Of a stretch of 64,000 nt of DNA, positions 14,001 through 29,000 are shown piece after piece. How positions within the stretch are numbered: the stretch's first letter is position 1; each line of letters begins with the position of its first letter. Below the pieces are notes generated by a model. That model saw only the letters and a program-made list of their open reading frames with translations. It searched no databases and was not told the origin of the DNA. The DNA lies in contig VZRN01006818.1 of the NCBI GenBank assembly GCA_013397935.1, positions 5,703,178 through 5,767,177 of the forward strand, read 5' to 3'. Both the position numbers and the translations under genes were made by a program. Source of the stretch: Dasyornis broadbenti (lineage: Eukaryota; Chordata; Aves; Passeriformes; Dasyornithidae).

Positions 14001-17000
14001 GCACTGATAAACTGCCTGAAAGGTCTGGCACCACACCCAGCTGGCCTCATATGAGATGTGTCTTCATGGAAGGCAGAGTGATACTGGAATATTCATAGCA
14101 GCATACATTCCATGCCATGAGTGGAAAGAAAATAATTCAAGGCATGAGAAAAATCATGGCATCTTCTGATTAGAAAGAAATGATTCATGTTTTCATTGCC
14201 ACAGTATACATGTTCTTATTGTCAAAGTTTACACTAGCAATAGCAAACTTTTTGGCACAAAAAATAATTAAGTTTACATCAAAACAGTTATTTGCTTTCT
14301 TATTAATTTCTCAGGATAGATAATACACATCAGGCAAAACATCAACATCTTTGTTCTAAAAAACCCCAGTTTTTTCCTCACTCGATCCTAGCCTTTTCTT
14401 CTCCCATTTCCCTCTCATTCTCCTACCCTCATAAAAAAAAAAAAATTAATCTGGAAAGTAGGACAAGCAGACAAGGTATCTAAATAGATGGAGAACTGCT
14501 CAGGCCCTTTCACAGTCCAGTCAGGATTTCGGAGTAGGGTGGAGGGGGATGGCGGCAGCTCAGTCCAGGTTACTTGTGTTACATTATGCTCAGGAATTAT
14601 TATTTCTTACTTGAAAACAGTTACTAGGTAAAAGGAATTTCAGGGTATACCCATAGCCTTTACAATCATATACTGTCCTTCATGAATCATTTCCTCTGCA
14701 GTTACGGAGATGAGGTACACAATCGTATCATTGCACACACTTGTATAAAAGGTACAAAAGGCCTTTTCTTTTAAAGTTAATAGCAGGAGAATGAAATAAT
14801 CTCTTCTGTTTTTTACAAGAGAATAGTTTCATTGTTCTGCCCACATACTTTATTTGTTGATCTGACATCTGTAATAGTGAAGTGGAAGAGGAAAGGGAAG
14901 CGGATGAGAGAAATAAGTGAATTAAAATATTTGGGATAAGCTTTTGGAGAACACTATACGACTATGCTTGAGTAAACTTGACATGATCTAAGTAATAGCA
15001 CAAATAATCAAACACTGAAGGAAAAAGTCCACTCTGATCTGGTTGCAAACATTGACCTCTCTCATACCATCACCCTTCCTACAGTGTTATTCTAATTTGC
15101 TTCTGAGGCTGTTTCCTGAAGACCTAATTCCCCTTTGTGCGTAGACAAAATTTCCACTGCTGCCTCAGAGAGTTGGTTTTTACTATAACGTGTTTGTTTC
15201 TGACAGCAGCTCCCTGTGCTGAGTTAACTCTTTCAACTTAAATTTGGTTCCTCGGTTTCAGATGCCCCGTGGGGTTCACACCATACTGCTGTGGATGGTG
15301 CTGAAAACACCAACTCCTTGGCAGGGCTGGGGAGTCTTGTCCTTACCTCCAACCCAGAGTCCAGGTGAGGGGGCAGCCCCATGGCCTCGCAAGGTATGAA
15401 CCAAAATGTGGGTGAAGAGAGCCTTTACATCTCACTTCTGCCAGGGAGCATCAATGCTGGCATCTCCAACCCACCACTGCAGGGGCTGAGCACCCTCCTC
15501 AGGGGAATAACCCATGCAGAATGGGGCTGTGTGGAGGGCTAGCAGCCTCCTGACTTGGTGGCCCTACTCCTGTCACCAGGCAGTGGAGTTTGTGGTGGAG
15601 AGCAGGAGGAGACTGAACTGCAATGAAAAAAACACCCCAGGATTTGCAAAGTCCTGCTGATGAAGGCAACAGTCCTTGCATTCCTTCCTTGTGCCAAGAA
15701 CTTGTTGCCGAACCAACAAGACTTAGGGCCTTGCATAGCAAGTTAGAAGAATTTGGCACTGTGCAAGGAAGCCCCTCAAATTTTGCCAGTATTCCTCAGC
15801 AATGTCTCTGCTTGTTAAATACTCTCTGGGTGTAATGCAAGGGAGAGGTTAATTAGCACGTACATTTCATGTGGACCAGCTGTCTACTCTGCCTGCTGTC
15901 AGAAATGAAAAGTCCTCTGGGAATCCCTATGAGAAAACACACTTTGTCTTCTAGGAATAGAATGGTTTTCTTTTAATATCCCCTTCAACTGTAACTCATT
16001 TAGCTTATAAATCTTGACAACAGATTCTGGCCACTGATGTACTGTTTTCTTATCCTAAGCCTTTTTTTCCCACTCCTTCCTCCTTGGATACCTTATACTC
16101 TGTGTTTAATGTGAGACACAGCTGTCTCTGCCAGCAGGAGTTCACATTCTAAAAATCACCAAGATTTATGCAACAGGTGTTCTACCAACCCACTGTGATA
16201 ACATTTTCTCCATGCAATGAAACAATATACTGGGCTGGAATAAAAAAATAAATCAAAATACAAGAAAAAAAATATTTGCTGGCTGTAAATTAGACTTGGC
16301 ACAACTTCAGCTTAAGAGCTGAGTTTTTATTTTTCTCTTACAGGAACCTAAATAGCTCCCCTATAAGTGGATAGGTGAAATTAGGCAGGTAGAATACAAG
16401 GATTAACAGCCATAGGACAAGGCTTAGTAGCAGGAGGATAACTGGGAAGAAAATTCTTTAAAACATATGCATATCAGTTGCCCCAATGCCACTTCACTGA
16501 ATAGTCCAGGGACGCTTATCAAGCAACAGAAACAAGGCCACAGACCAATGCATTTCAACCTCTTGCAACTTTTAGTCCCATAAGATTTTTCCTGTCCATG
16601 AAATGTAGAGCCCTCGATAGATACTAAGTCTACTGGCTTTTGCTTTTTTCTTGTAGTCCCATTTGGAAGATCCTTCAGTTACCCACAGACCACAAGTTTA
16701 AAACCATTGCTTGAGTCAAACAAGCCTCATGGCTGATAGAAATTCCTCACATCCCCAAAAAGCTGAAAACAGCAACTAATAGTTTTAAAATACACACTGT
16801 GTGTATACAGTACATGTATGTATATGGAGTCTATATATAATGTAGAATGTTATCATATTTAGACATGTGATACATAATATTATAGCAAAAATACCTCTGC
16901 TGCCAGGCAGTTGCAGAGAGAGGAACACTTTATGTGTTTTATTCAGTGCTGTAAAAGCATTCAAAATTTCATTCAGTGTGTATGTAAGAGACAGACTGAC

Positions 17001-20000
17001 ACTTGGTACTGGAGCTTTCAAATCGATCAGATTAACTGTCCCTCAGGAGACAGAGCTATGAGCTCAGGAAATGTTTGAGCACTTATCTGCATGCTTTCTT
17101 CTGACAATGTGTTGGGAGGCAGAAAGTGGAGACAGCAAGAAAAGCAACCATTTCACAGGCGAAATGCACAGTACAGAAAATGGTACCTGAGTTCTGGGAG
17201 TGGGATCCTGCTCTTCACACCTAAAAGAAAGACAGATTTGATGCTCAAAACCTTTAGCAAAGAGGATTTTCAGTCTGGGCACATCTACTCATCTCCTGCC
17301 TCTCCCCAAGGCCAATGCCAAGTCCTTGAATGGTCTTAATTCACACTCAGGAGTAAGACCCAACACCCCTGAGAGCTGTGTGGTTTTAAAGACAGGTGAA
17401 GCATTTCACCCTGCCTTCTCTAAATAGGTTTATGACAAGAGACTTCAAGCAAAGAAAGAAGACAAGCCAAAAAGGAAAGCTGGAAAAAACCCCCTATCAC
17501 TGGCTTACACACACAAGGTTGACTCAAACAGTGATGACACAGAAAAGACAAGACAGTGATGATCATGACCATACATGTCTCCTCAATGCTAGTAACATAT
17601 TTGAAGTACAAAGTCTTGAATATTGTTTAAATCAGAGGATTTACTATCAAGGCGTGTAAAGAAGAATGTGCCAAATAGCTGTGACTAAGGAAAAAAATTA
17701 AAATGTGGAAGCATTTTTGAAGTACAGACACTTCATGTTACTGTCTTGTGGATACCCAGTGGAATACTATAGTGCCATGAAACCGAGCACAGTCCAACCT
17801 GGAAAAGCACTGTGCAACTTCAAAATTATCTCATATCCCTTCCTCGATTACTGCTGATCACTCAGTAAGATAAACCCGCTGCCTTTCAGTAAGCACAAAG
17901 GAAGCAAAAACCTCCAAGGGTTACTGTGCACCTGAACAACAGTATCAATACGCTCCTGAGGGAAATAAAAGGAGCCAGCCAAATGTTGACTGTGAGGATT
18001 TAAAACTCTGCTGAAACATGTGTTTCACATCCAGGCTTTTCCTGTGAATTAGCTAGCTGTTCTGAGGGTACTGAAGATACATGAGAAAGACTTCAAGTCC
18101 TCAGCTGAATGGAGGGCTTATATTTGTTAATACTGTTCCACAGTGCTCTAAATCCCTGAGGATGAACAATACCTGCCCACATATGTGACAATTGTTGCGA
18201 TTTGGGGTGCCTCTTTGCTAATCACGGTGCAGCTATCAGCATTAAAAGCATTCTGCACTGCATCTTGCACTATTAAGACAACCTTTGTGTTTCTGTGGTG
18301 ATCAGAGGTGGCCATGAATTGGTTTCAGAGGAAACGATCTGGCCTTCAGACGTGTGAAATGCTGAGACTTCATGCTGCCAGTGTCAGTCACAACCAGCGA
18401 GGTGACAGCAAGACCAGCTCAGCTGCCCAAGTCACAGTGGCATCGCTTGCAGGATACCACAGGTGGGTAGTTCATTTTGTGCTTTCTGTTTTTAAAGAAA
18501 GCCTCCTTTCCCACTATGTGGTCAGTGTCTCTGGAGGGCAGGGTTACAGTGCCAACAGCCCATCGTCCAGCCAGAGACTGCCAGCAGCCACGCTCCCTGT
18601 GGCCATGCTGGGTCCATGGGCATTGTCCCTGCACGGGGATGTGCTGCAGAAGATGCCATAACACACAAGCACAACACTTTCCTGGCAGCCTCCAGCACTG
18701 CCAACTGACAAGGCAGGTGGGATGCTCAGGCAGGTTCAGCTCATGGCATCCCATCAGTAGCAGAGCAGACCCTCAGCTGCCAGGATCCTCCTCTTGCCCA
18801 AGAGCCCTCAGAGTCACTGTAAATGGAAGCTCTTTGGCCAAAGTTACTCCCGCAAGAAATGTATTCCTACACAGCGCAAGGGCAGTCAGAGGAGCCAGAA
18901 GTTTCCCTTGTATCAGTGCAGCAAGCACGGTGCTTGGAAGCAGTTTGGCAGGAGGTCTGAGCCTCACAGTCCTTCCAGGCCTCAGAGCGAGCCCTCCCCT
19001 GGCCTGCCCTTTCTGCCTATGTTATCCCCTTGTAGCTCATCTCCCTTTTAATGAGATTTCCAGTCTTCAGCTGACAATTAGTGCTGTAGGGCCATGGCCT
19101 TGTGGTGGCAGTGCAAAAGGCCAAGCAGGAAGTCCTCTGTGGCTCCAGGATGATGTTCAGATGGATGCCCTGTCAGAGAAACAGCTGGGAATATTATTTG
19201 GAAGTGGCTCACCCAGGAACTACCACCAGCTCACATGCTCCCCTTCCACTTTTAGCCCCTCAAACCTCTGCCCTCTGACTGGACAAGCAGGGAGATATTG
19301 ACTCCAGCCTCTGCAGGAGCACTCCCGCACTGGGGTGGGGATGGGATGGGCATGCTTCCCTCTGAGAGGTCCAACAGCCAAGAGGAACCAGGCATCTGCA
19401 GCAGGGGCAGTTCTAGGACTGCTCAGGCTCTGTTCCATCTGTCTGGACTGTGATGAACACTGGAGAAAACTGAGCCCTTCTCTCTCCACCTGTCCTGGCA
19501 CTGCCAGCCCTGCATGTGCCAAGACAAAAGGACATTCTGGAAACCTCTAAAGGATCCGGTGAAGAAGGAGCCTGACTCACTACTGCAGCTCCTAAGAGTT
19601 CTAATGGCAGCAAGAGAGAGCATGGGGGAAACAGGGCAGTGAAAATAAATAGCTCTACTCTGGAGGAAGTTTTGAACATTTTAGAGCTTGCAGCTGGGCA
19701 GCTCTTCTGGAAAACATTTTAATACAGGGAACTAAATGTTTTCCCTGGAAGTCTGCACTAAAACTGGATCTCTTGAGTGAGAGGATGCATCCTTTGGGTG
19801 GTAATTTGCTGATGCTATTTCAAAAGTGTTGAGGTGGGTCATGTACAACTTCTCTCAGCATCTCAGTCATTTTAGTTTTTATGCTCTGCATTGTGGGGAT
19901 GGGCTTGTTCCAAGTTTTTGCAGCTCATAACACAGCAGTACTATATTGGCTTCTCAATGCTAATACAAAGACAAAACCCTGCAGCAGAATCACTTCTGTA

Positions 20001-23000
20001 CTAACATGGAAACTTCATTCCAAGGGGTAATCTATCCAGCCTCAACTACTCTATTTTATCAGGTTGCTTCCCTTTGGGAAACCTTTCCCCTTCCACAACA
20101 AACAGGCATTTCAAACACAAGTCCATCTTCCTAACAGAGGAAGGGATGATACGCTTCCCTCTGTCTTTTTGATAATTGATTTGCCATCGGGCAGTCGTTT
20201 GAGTCCTTGCAACACTTTTAGAAGCAAGATTTCTCACAGACATAGCATATGACACCTTCAGAGCCTACAATTTTAAGTAACTAAAGGTATTTGTGACTGG
20301 GGATGTGAAATGATAATGGTAACTTGGCTGCAATGTTCAAGGGTCACTAAGGACCCGAAGGTCTTTTGCTTGGAGATCGTTGCCTCTCCAGGCTGCTCTG
20401 CCATGACTCACTCTGCAAACCAACCTCATTGCCACAGCCAGGAGGAAATGATTCATAAATACTGACCTTTCCCCTTGCCACCCCTGCAAAATGAGGTCTG
20501 TGTATAAGCACTCACAGAGCTGGAGCCATGGGAATTACAACTAGATAAACCATCCACTGACGGCAGCATCACGCAACCACTTCCTTGCCTGTGCTAATGG
20601 TGGAGATGTTTGCTGTGAGCCAGGCACACTCATAGGAGAACATAGATGGGGCAAAACAGAAGAATTAGGCAAGGAGAAGGTGACTCAGAACAGGGAAGGT
20701 TGAAAGCGAAGGGTCAGAGCTGGATGAAATCCCTTGGTCTCCTCTTTGCAGATGATGTGAAGTCAATGTCTCACAGAAAAATAGACATACTTAGAGTTAA
20801 TAAAACCAATATCCTTCATGCCACACACAGTCTGTGGGATTCCATGTCATGTCAGCAGTCATTAAAGAATAATATTGCTTTGTTATTATTTGCAATTTCC
20901 TCAGGACATAGGATGCCCAGCCCTGGGTTTGCAGGCTGTCATCGACGTGCTGCACAGACATGAGGTTGTGAGGGGTTGGGACCCAAAGCACTCAAAGCTC
21001 GAGCTCCTGTCTCAGGAGTGGGGGCAGCAGATGGGGGGCAAATGCAAGAGGGAAGCACAAATTCCTCTTTGTCTTCCTTGTGAACGATCCTTATGACTGA
21101 GGAGGTCCTCCCCACTTCTAGGCAGACTTCTCATTGAAACTTCCCAGTTTAAGCATCCCAGAACTTACTTCAGTTCGAATACAAAGACAGCCAAAAGGAC
21201 CAAGGCTTTTCTTTATCGCACTGTTTTGGGCTTCAACTCTGTTCAGCAGTGCAGTATTCTGAGGTCTTGCAGCATGCCTCATACAGCTATCACCAGAAAT
21301 GCATAATTAAACTGGCAGAAACCTCACCAGGACCTGGCAAATGAGACTTGCTCCTTAGTTTTAAATCCGTACTTCTGTGAGGAGCTGCCACAGAGGAAAA
21401 CAGTAATGGCAAACTGTTCACTCTCCTTTAGTGAGAGTTGCCTCTAATGATACGGTGTCGAGGTACAAGTCGTGTATCATGCACCAGATGTAACAGAACC
21501 TCCACCTTTGGACACGGTGAGTGTGGGTAGCGGGTGTAACAGCCAGCGTGTACTCGCAGGGAAAGCATCAGTCTTTAGAGGTGGGAATTTTCTTCAAGTT
21601 GAAACATTAGGGTGGCCCCAGCCGCAGCACATGGCGGTGGGCAGCCTGCAGTGGGGTGGGCAGCCTATCCCCAGGGTGGCAGGCTGCTATGGGCACTGCT
21701 GTGCTGGAGTTTGGGGCGGCAGTGCCCTGGCTTGCCCCCAGGCAAGCAGTCCCACAGCTGATAGCACGAGGACACGGACTTGCAGCCAGGGTAGGACACG
21801 TAGGACCATGCAAAGACAGATTAAGCACCTGCTCCTGCTCTCAGCACCCTGTGATGAATTTGGACTTCCAGCACTGACAATGTTTTTGCAAAGGAGGCAG
21901 CAGCTGTGTGGGGTGCCCAGGGTGCTGGCTGCCCAGGAGCAGCAGCTGCCTGGCAGAGCATCCTCGGGGCAGCCATGAAGGTGGGACAGTGCCACCTCCT
22001 CCTCGGCGCTACTCCATGGGAAGCACCCACCCTGCACTGCTCTCCCTGCAGGCTGCATGGGACAGGGCTTGCAGACAGACTCAGCCATAGCACAAATACA
22101 ACTCTGCTTGCACGGGCTGGCGCAAAGCAGGGTGAGCAACAGAGGAGAAGACAGCTCAGTAATTATTTATGCTGCACAGAGAAAAGAATTATTAGGCAGC
22201 TGTTGGCAAACAGGAAGAGGTACTGAGTTAAGCCTGGCTTTGTGGTTTAAGAGTTCTGGGGAACCAGTGACCAAGAGCAGCATTTCAGCCGCTTGGTGCC
22301 ACACAGATCCATCTCTGCCAGTGTGACAGAGGTTTACCTTCCTCTCTGATGTCCTCAAAGCATGTTCCCAACTGCAGCATCCTGCAGAGAAATGTAAGTA
22401 AAGAGAAAGAGAGTAAAATTTCATCATTAATGAACAATACATATTTTATTACCACTGACAAATTTTGAATTCCCAGGGACAACTGGGAAAGTGGAACTGT
22501 GTTGAAATGGCTGCTAAAGACTTGGACCCAGGCCAGTTGTGCCTTCAAGGGTACACAACTGGGTACCATGTGCCAAAGAAGCTCTTGCTTCATCATCTAA
22601 ACAAGCCCTGGAGGTTCTTCTGGGACCAACAGGACTTACTTCTCAGAAATTTCATCATTTCATCCTATCAGGCCGTGAATACCCAAATATCTGGTACTTT
22701 TCCCTTTTGGTGCCTGTCTCTCCTCCCAGTAACTGAGTAGCTAAAGCAAATTATGACAAATGCAGCTTTTTTTTAATGTCTTTTTCATATTGGCAATTGA
22801 ATAGGATCCCAAGCTTCCCATTTTGATTGCAGATTTCCTAAAGGGGCACGTTCTTCACTGAAGTCAGTGAAATTCTGTCACAGATTTCAGCAGTCCCATA
22901 ATTACACCTCTAGAGCTTTACCTTTTATTTTCCTGAATGTCCCATTCTTTTTAGCTGTTTTACATTTTTGGAAAGGTTTAATCAGTGCTGTTGGCAAAAG

Positions 23001-26000
23001 TGGCTGCACCAGAAACATTCACCTGGGGTCAAAGGGGTCTCCATGAGGCTGGGTGGTGCCTATCTGAGGAAAGCCAGGTCTGGCCTTTGCTAAAGCTTCC
23101 ACCAGCATGTTTTGAAGTCTCTTAGAAAGACAGCCTCAGATATGGGCACTATCTGATTACGAGGCCAGGGAGGGGCAGGGAGAGGCCTTGGTGTCCCATA
23201 TCCTCAAGGCCTTTCATGGAGCTGCTGTTTTAGAGGTCACTGTGTTTCTTGAGCCATTTCACCAATGTGTCGCTCCCACCAAAGGACCGAGGCTCTCCCT
23301 GTGCCCTTGGGTAACACTCAGACTGAAGGGCAAATGTTACAGCATGGTGTGTCCTTCCCTCTGGGCCAGCCTGAGATCAAATTGCCAAGGAGGCCAAGCT
23401 GTAAGTCAGAGGAAGGGGGATGAGTTATGCAGCCCCCTCCACCATCCGCTTTCCATCAACATGCCAGCAACAAATCCATCCTCTGCAGAACAGCCCTGCA
23501 GGGTGCCAGGGGACCAGAGAGGAAGAATCTCCATGTCTCTCAGGGACTTGCCTCCTTTGTGGGCACCTGGGCTCTGGCAGCTGCCATGGAGCTCTCTGTG
23601 TTCCATCACTCCCATGAGTGACCCTAGGGCTGTGTACATTTCCGCTCCTGCGCACGTCTTCATGCACACTGAAGTACAGGCTTTAATTTCACCAGTGGAG
23701 TAGACCCAAGAGCTCTGAAATCATAAAATATGAAAAATTCAAACTCTTCCTGTGTCCTCAGCCGCAAAATATATATGACAGCTTGTCAAGGGTGGGCAGT
23801 TACTGAACATCTCTGGCTGCAGGATAGCCTAATTTTTCCTCATTCCTAGCACCTCATTTGCACATGTTCTGTGAACATGAAGGAACTGAACACCCTGAGT
23901 AGGTGGCGTGCAAACCTGGGGGCTGGAGATCTCTTTGAAACTGCTGACAAACTTCAGAGCAAGGTTTCTTGGAGAAGGGAGGCAAAGGATACAAAAACTG
24001 AGCTTTCCTGTTCAAAAAGCCAGTAAAGGAAGTGAGGGCTGGAGAAACAGAGAGAGAGTTTATAAAAGCTGAGGATTTTTATCAGTTGAGAGTGGGCAGC
24101 AATTAATACAGCTCACTGCAGTTCTGAGCTATTTAGCCCACTGACATTGTAGCATCTATAGCAACACAGCTAAATAGGCCAGCAATAGTAAATTACAGAG
24201 ACAGCTTTCCAGTGCCATGCAGTCAACATCTGGGAGCTGAAAACAGCTGTATCTTGATCTGCCTTGGTGCACAGGAACAGGGGTGACCCTTATGAGTGGC
24301 CCGAAATCTGAGCTAGCCCTACCAGCTCCGGAGAATGCTGTGCTATTAGGAGTTAGGCACCTGCATAAGAATCATACTGGACAAGGCCTGGCCCTCTGAC
24401 TTGCATTTCATCACAAACTGGGAATTCTGTGTTATAAAAGCATTTTTCTTCTCGAGGTAGTACATATAAGCCTTGCCACCCTGACCTCTCCCAGGCTGCA
24501 GGTCAGTGAGCTACTGGATTTTATAGCAGTTCTGTGAGGTCTAGGCTAAAGAAAGGCCACACACACAGATTTGGAAGACCCGTTAAGAGTTATCACATAA
24601 ATAACCTGTGCTTTTAGACTATTCCTTGCTTTCAGTGCACCTTAACTCTTCCCAGCAGCAGAAAGGCAGCAATGACCGTGGCAAAGGCAAACCAGATTTC
24701 ACCTTAATCAATCAATCAATCATATATAGAAAGCAAAGTTAGCAGCTGTGCAAGGGAGAGCATTATCCCATCTCCTTAATGGCTGTGAATGCTTTCAGTG
24801 ACTGTGACAAAGGTGTGGTAATAAAAAAGACCCTCCTGAAGGACATTGGTGCAACACTGCTGTTGTAGGGCTTTGCCTACCAAGTACCGCTGGGCCAGTT
24901 CAGTGCAGACTGTGACAGCTGAATTAATTGCAAGGTCCAGCTATGCTGGAATTTCACTTTACAAGGGCAAATCTAATAGAGGATGGCTGCATACAGACTG
25001 AGCTGAGGACATAGTTGTGGCTGCTCCAGGGCTACCATACCTTTAGGAGACACCACCCTCATCAGTAAGGCAGAGTGGGTCCCACTAAATGCTGTGTGCT
25101 CAACCCAGAGATGAGGAAAGAAAAAAATAACGCTGAAGAAATAGCAAGCATATCCAGAGCTCAGCAAAAGTAAATTACTTCTCCCAAACTCAGCTTGATT
25201 TGTTTCAACTTTGAGTGAAAAAATCCTTAAGTGAATACTCTGAAAATTAACCATTAAATCAGCTCAGATTCAGTTAAATTAAAACATTAGCAAATCAAAG
25301 GCAGTAAAATGATCTTTGTAGCCATGACAGATTTACAAATATATATAATCTTTACTTTTATGCAAGCTTTGCCTTGTGTTAAATTTCTGCCATTGCCCAG
25401 AACAAAAATGAAAGACTACATTAACCTGCATAAGCACTCACCCTTTCACACTGTTTCAGCAGTAAAAGAGATTGCCAAGGATTTTCAGCTGCCAGGAAAA
25501 CTGATCCAATTGTTTAGAAATACCTTTGAGAAGAAAATACCCTTTGGTAGGTGGCTGTATGGCTGAAACCAGTAGAATTAGGGAAAAACTAGGAAGAAAG
25601 ACTCCAACCCTGCAAGTGAAGGTGTCACCATGCATGGAGCTACAGTCCAACCCCTGGGATGACAAGCAGACAGCCCACAGGGCAAGGAGTCCTCTGTCCT
25701 CAAGGTATGCTTACCTCACACCTTGAGCTCAGAGGACCAATTTCCCCCAGCCCAATTTAAGACACATCACTGGAGCTGTTCCTGAGCTTAGCAGCAGCAG
25801 AACTGCAGGGTTAAAGGCGTTCTTCAGAGCCCTGTAAAGCTTTCAGAACTCATTCAGCTGCTCATTGCAGTGTCAGAGCTCATAGAACCCCGGTGAGGAA
25901 CGGCAGCGCTGGTGAAGCTGGCAGCAAGGCAGTGACATGACACAGCCCCAGGGGGCTAGCAAGTGCATTCAGTGTCATTTATGACAAAGCTTGTTCCTCT

Positions 26001-29000
26001 TTTGTGGGAACAGAAGCCTTTGGAGCAAGAGTGGCGCAGGAAGACTTCTCTGATCAGATGTAGCTGGCAGAAGGACGGAGGTGAGTCCAGAGCCCACCCA
26101 TGTGTCTGCCCCGAGTCACTTGGGGAGGCAGCTCCTGTCTGGGGAGCCCCTCCTCAGCCTCCCTGCCTGATGACTAAGGATGATGGTGAGGGCAGCAGGC
26201 AGCTGACTGCCCCATGGCTGCAGTTTCACAACTCTAGCCATCTGTGGGCCAAGACTGCAAGCTTCTTAAGCCCTCGGGAAAACACATAGGAACACTTTCC
26301 AAATTGTTTGGGAGTGATTGTAGCAGCTTCCCTCGGGCAGCAGAAGCCAAGTACTCCTTTGCAGCTGCTGCTCTCAACTCTCTGGACTAAATCTTCAGCA
26401 CAGGAGCGGGCCAGCCCTTCATCCTCTCCTTTTATGCAAGCTACTCTTTCCTCTTAATGGGGGCAGGAAGAACGGGGAAATGACTAATTGTTCATAATTA
26501 TCACGTTATGATGTCTTACTGCCATCTCAGCCATCAGATACCCCTCTCTCTTCGCACCAAACAATTCAGCTTTTCCCTGCAGAATCGTAGCATTTGCTCT
26601 GGGTTCTGCAAATGCATTGGTATGACTCTACCTCTGATCAGAAAGAGGTCATCCGACCATCCCTCTCCATCTTCCTCAGCTCTGGAAGGACAGTCAGTCT
26701 ATTTTAGAGGCCCAACCCCCACCCCCCAAAACAGCAGCCTTTTCCCAGGCCAGCTGGGTGCCCTGGTGAGGAATGCTGACAATCTGCCGTCCTGGAGCAG
26801 AGCTGTCAGCGTTACTTCCCTACTGCTGAGCCCTCAGTCATCACTCACATAAAGGATAAGCATGCAGCCCGCTGCCTTGTGACAAGAGCTGTGACTTTGT
26901 TTAGGAGCCAAGCACTAGGAAAGAGTACCAGGGAAATGTGGCTTAGTGGAACAGGAAATATTAACAATCTGTGATAAAAATGAAAAAAGCAGCCAGGACA
27001 CATCTAACTCAGCTGGAGGCACAGCTCTGTGACTCGCTGTGAGTAGCAACAGCCCCTGAAAAAACAATAAAGAAATAGCTTTTCCAGTTAAAGGCTGACT
27101 TGTAAAAGAACAGAGTAATTTTTCATGTGTTCATCTGTGTACAAGAAAAGCCCCTAAGCAAAGTCATCTGTATATTGCAGTGGCTGCTGGCACAGAAAAG
27201 GACATGGAGTTTTCAGTTCCACAGATGGTTGAAGGAGCTGTTGAGAAAGCCCACAAAGACAGACTCACATAGCCCCATCACCCACCAGCAGCAAGTTGGG
27301 ATAAGCGGGTTGGTGACTACGGCTTTGTGCACCAGTCAAAGTGCACAAACCGAAACTAGTTCTGTTTTTTTCTGCTAGAAAAAAACAGATTAAGTATCCC
27401 TGGCTAAAAGGATTTGTCTCAAAGCTCCTTGTTTCTGAGTGAAATAGTTAAATGATAGCAGAATAGTAGAGAGAAGAAAATTATTACATCCCACCCTTTT
27501 TGTGTGTGTGTTTTAGTCAAGGCAGATACCAGGCTGGAAAAGCTGCGTTAACACTGAATTCATACCTACAGAGTCCTTTCAAGCTATTATGAGGCTGATA
27601 ACCTCTCTTTGTCCTTGTAATCCACAGTAAATAGAGGAGTTTAATCACTCTGGAAATAGGGAACAACTCGCAGATCCCTCCATTCCTAGTACACCATTTG
27701 CACAATGCCTGGTGCTGGGACTAACCTTAATAACCTGAAGTCATCCAAGACTCTGCTAAATCCCAAGTGAAGCCTAAGTTCTTCTGCCTTGCTCTTGCCT
27801 CCAAGGAGCAAGTATCTGCAACATGAATTTTTAAGGCTGGAACTTGAATGGCAAGGCAGTCACTCATTTAGGTCTCCATCCAAAGACCCGTGGCACCAGC
27901 AGGGGGAATGGACACTGCATGTGCAGGTGATTGTAAGGAAGGTCTCTACCAAGCACAGAAAATGAAGCAGACTCTGCTGTGAGGCAGCACTTCTCATACA
28001 GGGACAGGGACCCTGCCTACAGAGGGAACGCTGCTCCCTGGCTCCCAAGGCATGACCTTGGGCAGGCGGCATGGGCTCTCCGGTCCCGAGTTTCCTCTTC
28101 TCCAAAACACAGATATGATATACAAGTGGGCTGAGAGCCTTGCAGAGAGGTGCTATTGCTGGTACAGTGAATTATCATCCCCAGGCCCAGGTCCAAAGCA
28201 CACAGCAACATGGAGAGGCATTCCCTCAAAGGACCCTGGCTCTGGCACCCAAGCCAAGAACAAGCTGCATGTGTTCTCCGAGCTGCAACTTCACACTGCT
28301 ATACTTTTACCTTTGTAAATGGCAGTAGGTAGAAAAGATCCTAAAGGCTGTCTCAAAACCCAACAAAAATTACCAATAGTGAAATAATCTCCTCCTAAAT
28401 GATATATGACCCAGTTTTTGAACCTCCTGTGAGTTAAAAATGAAGACATGTACAGTCATAAATATCAGAAATATTTACAAAACACAGACAAGATCTTAAA
28501 AACAAAAGCAGTGATTTCTTCATCTCACTGGAAGCCTTACAAAACATGGGGTAAATCATCTCAATTGAAATATTCTGCTGACCACAGAGGGCTGTATGCT
28601 TCATTGTAATGGTTTGTTATTCTATACATATTTACTGGTTCAGTTAATCTACTACAGCTACTCACAAACTATTGCGAAACAAAGATTAGGAAGCAGGGTC
28701 ATTAAAAAATTTGTTCATGTGCAAATCCACCGTGGTCATGGCACAGTACAACATAAAAGGTAAATCAAACCCCCATCCGAGCAATCATTTCCCCTGTACT
28801 AGTGGCTGGCATAGCCAGAGACATCTAGGAGACCAGGAAAGGCTCTCAAAGTGGCTAATTTAATGTTCCTGTGATGAGTCTATACTGGGATACATCTCTG
28901 CTTTGATATCTTTCTAAAAGCCTAAAGAAAACAAACAAAATCCCAAGCAGTTAAGCACAGAAACCTCACCTGTGGCTTTTCCTACAAGGCTCCTAAGGAA

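Noticed and set aside
18477..19301. 274-codon open frame on the plus strand, the longest away from the known genes
   Set aside because: The translation shows no domain or motif I recognise, and Ser/Pro/Cys-rich composition typical of random GC-rich DNA. Other strands and frames here are open as well, and there are no convincing exon borders.
21472..21978. 168-codon plus-strand frame and 150-codon minus-strand frame over the same DNA
   Set aside because: Mutually overlapping frames in a GC-rich patch with no protein similarity that I recognise.
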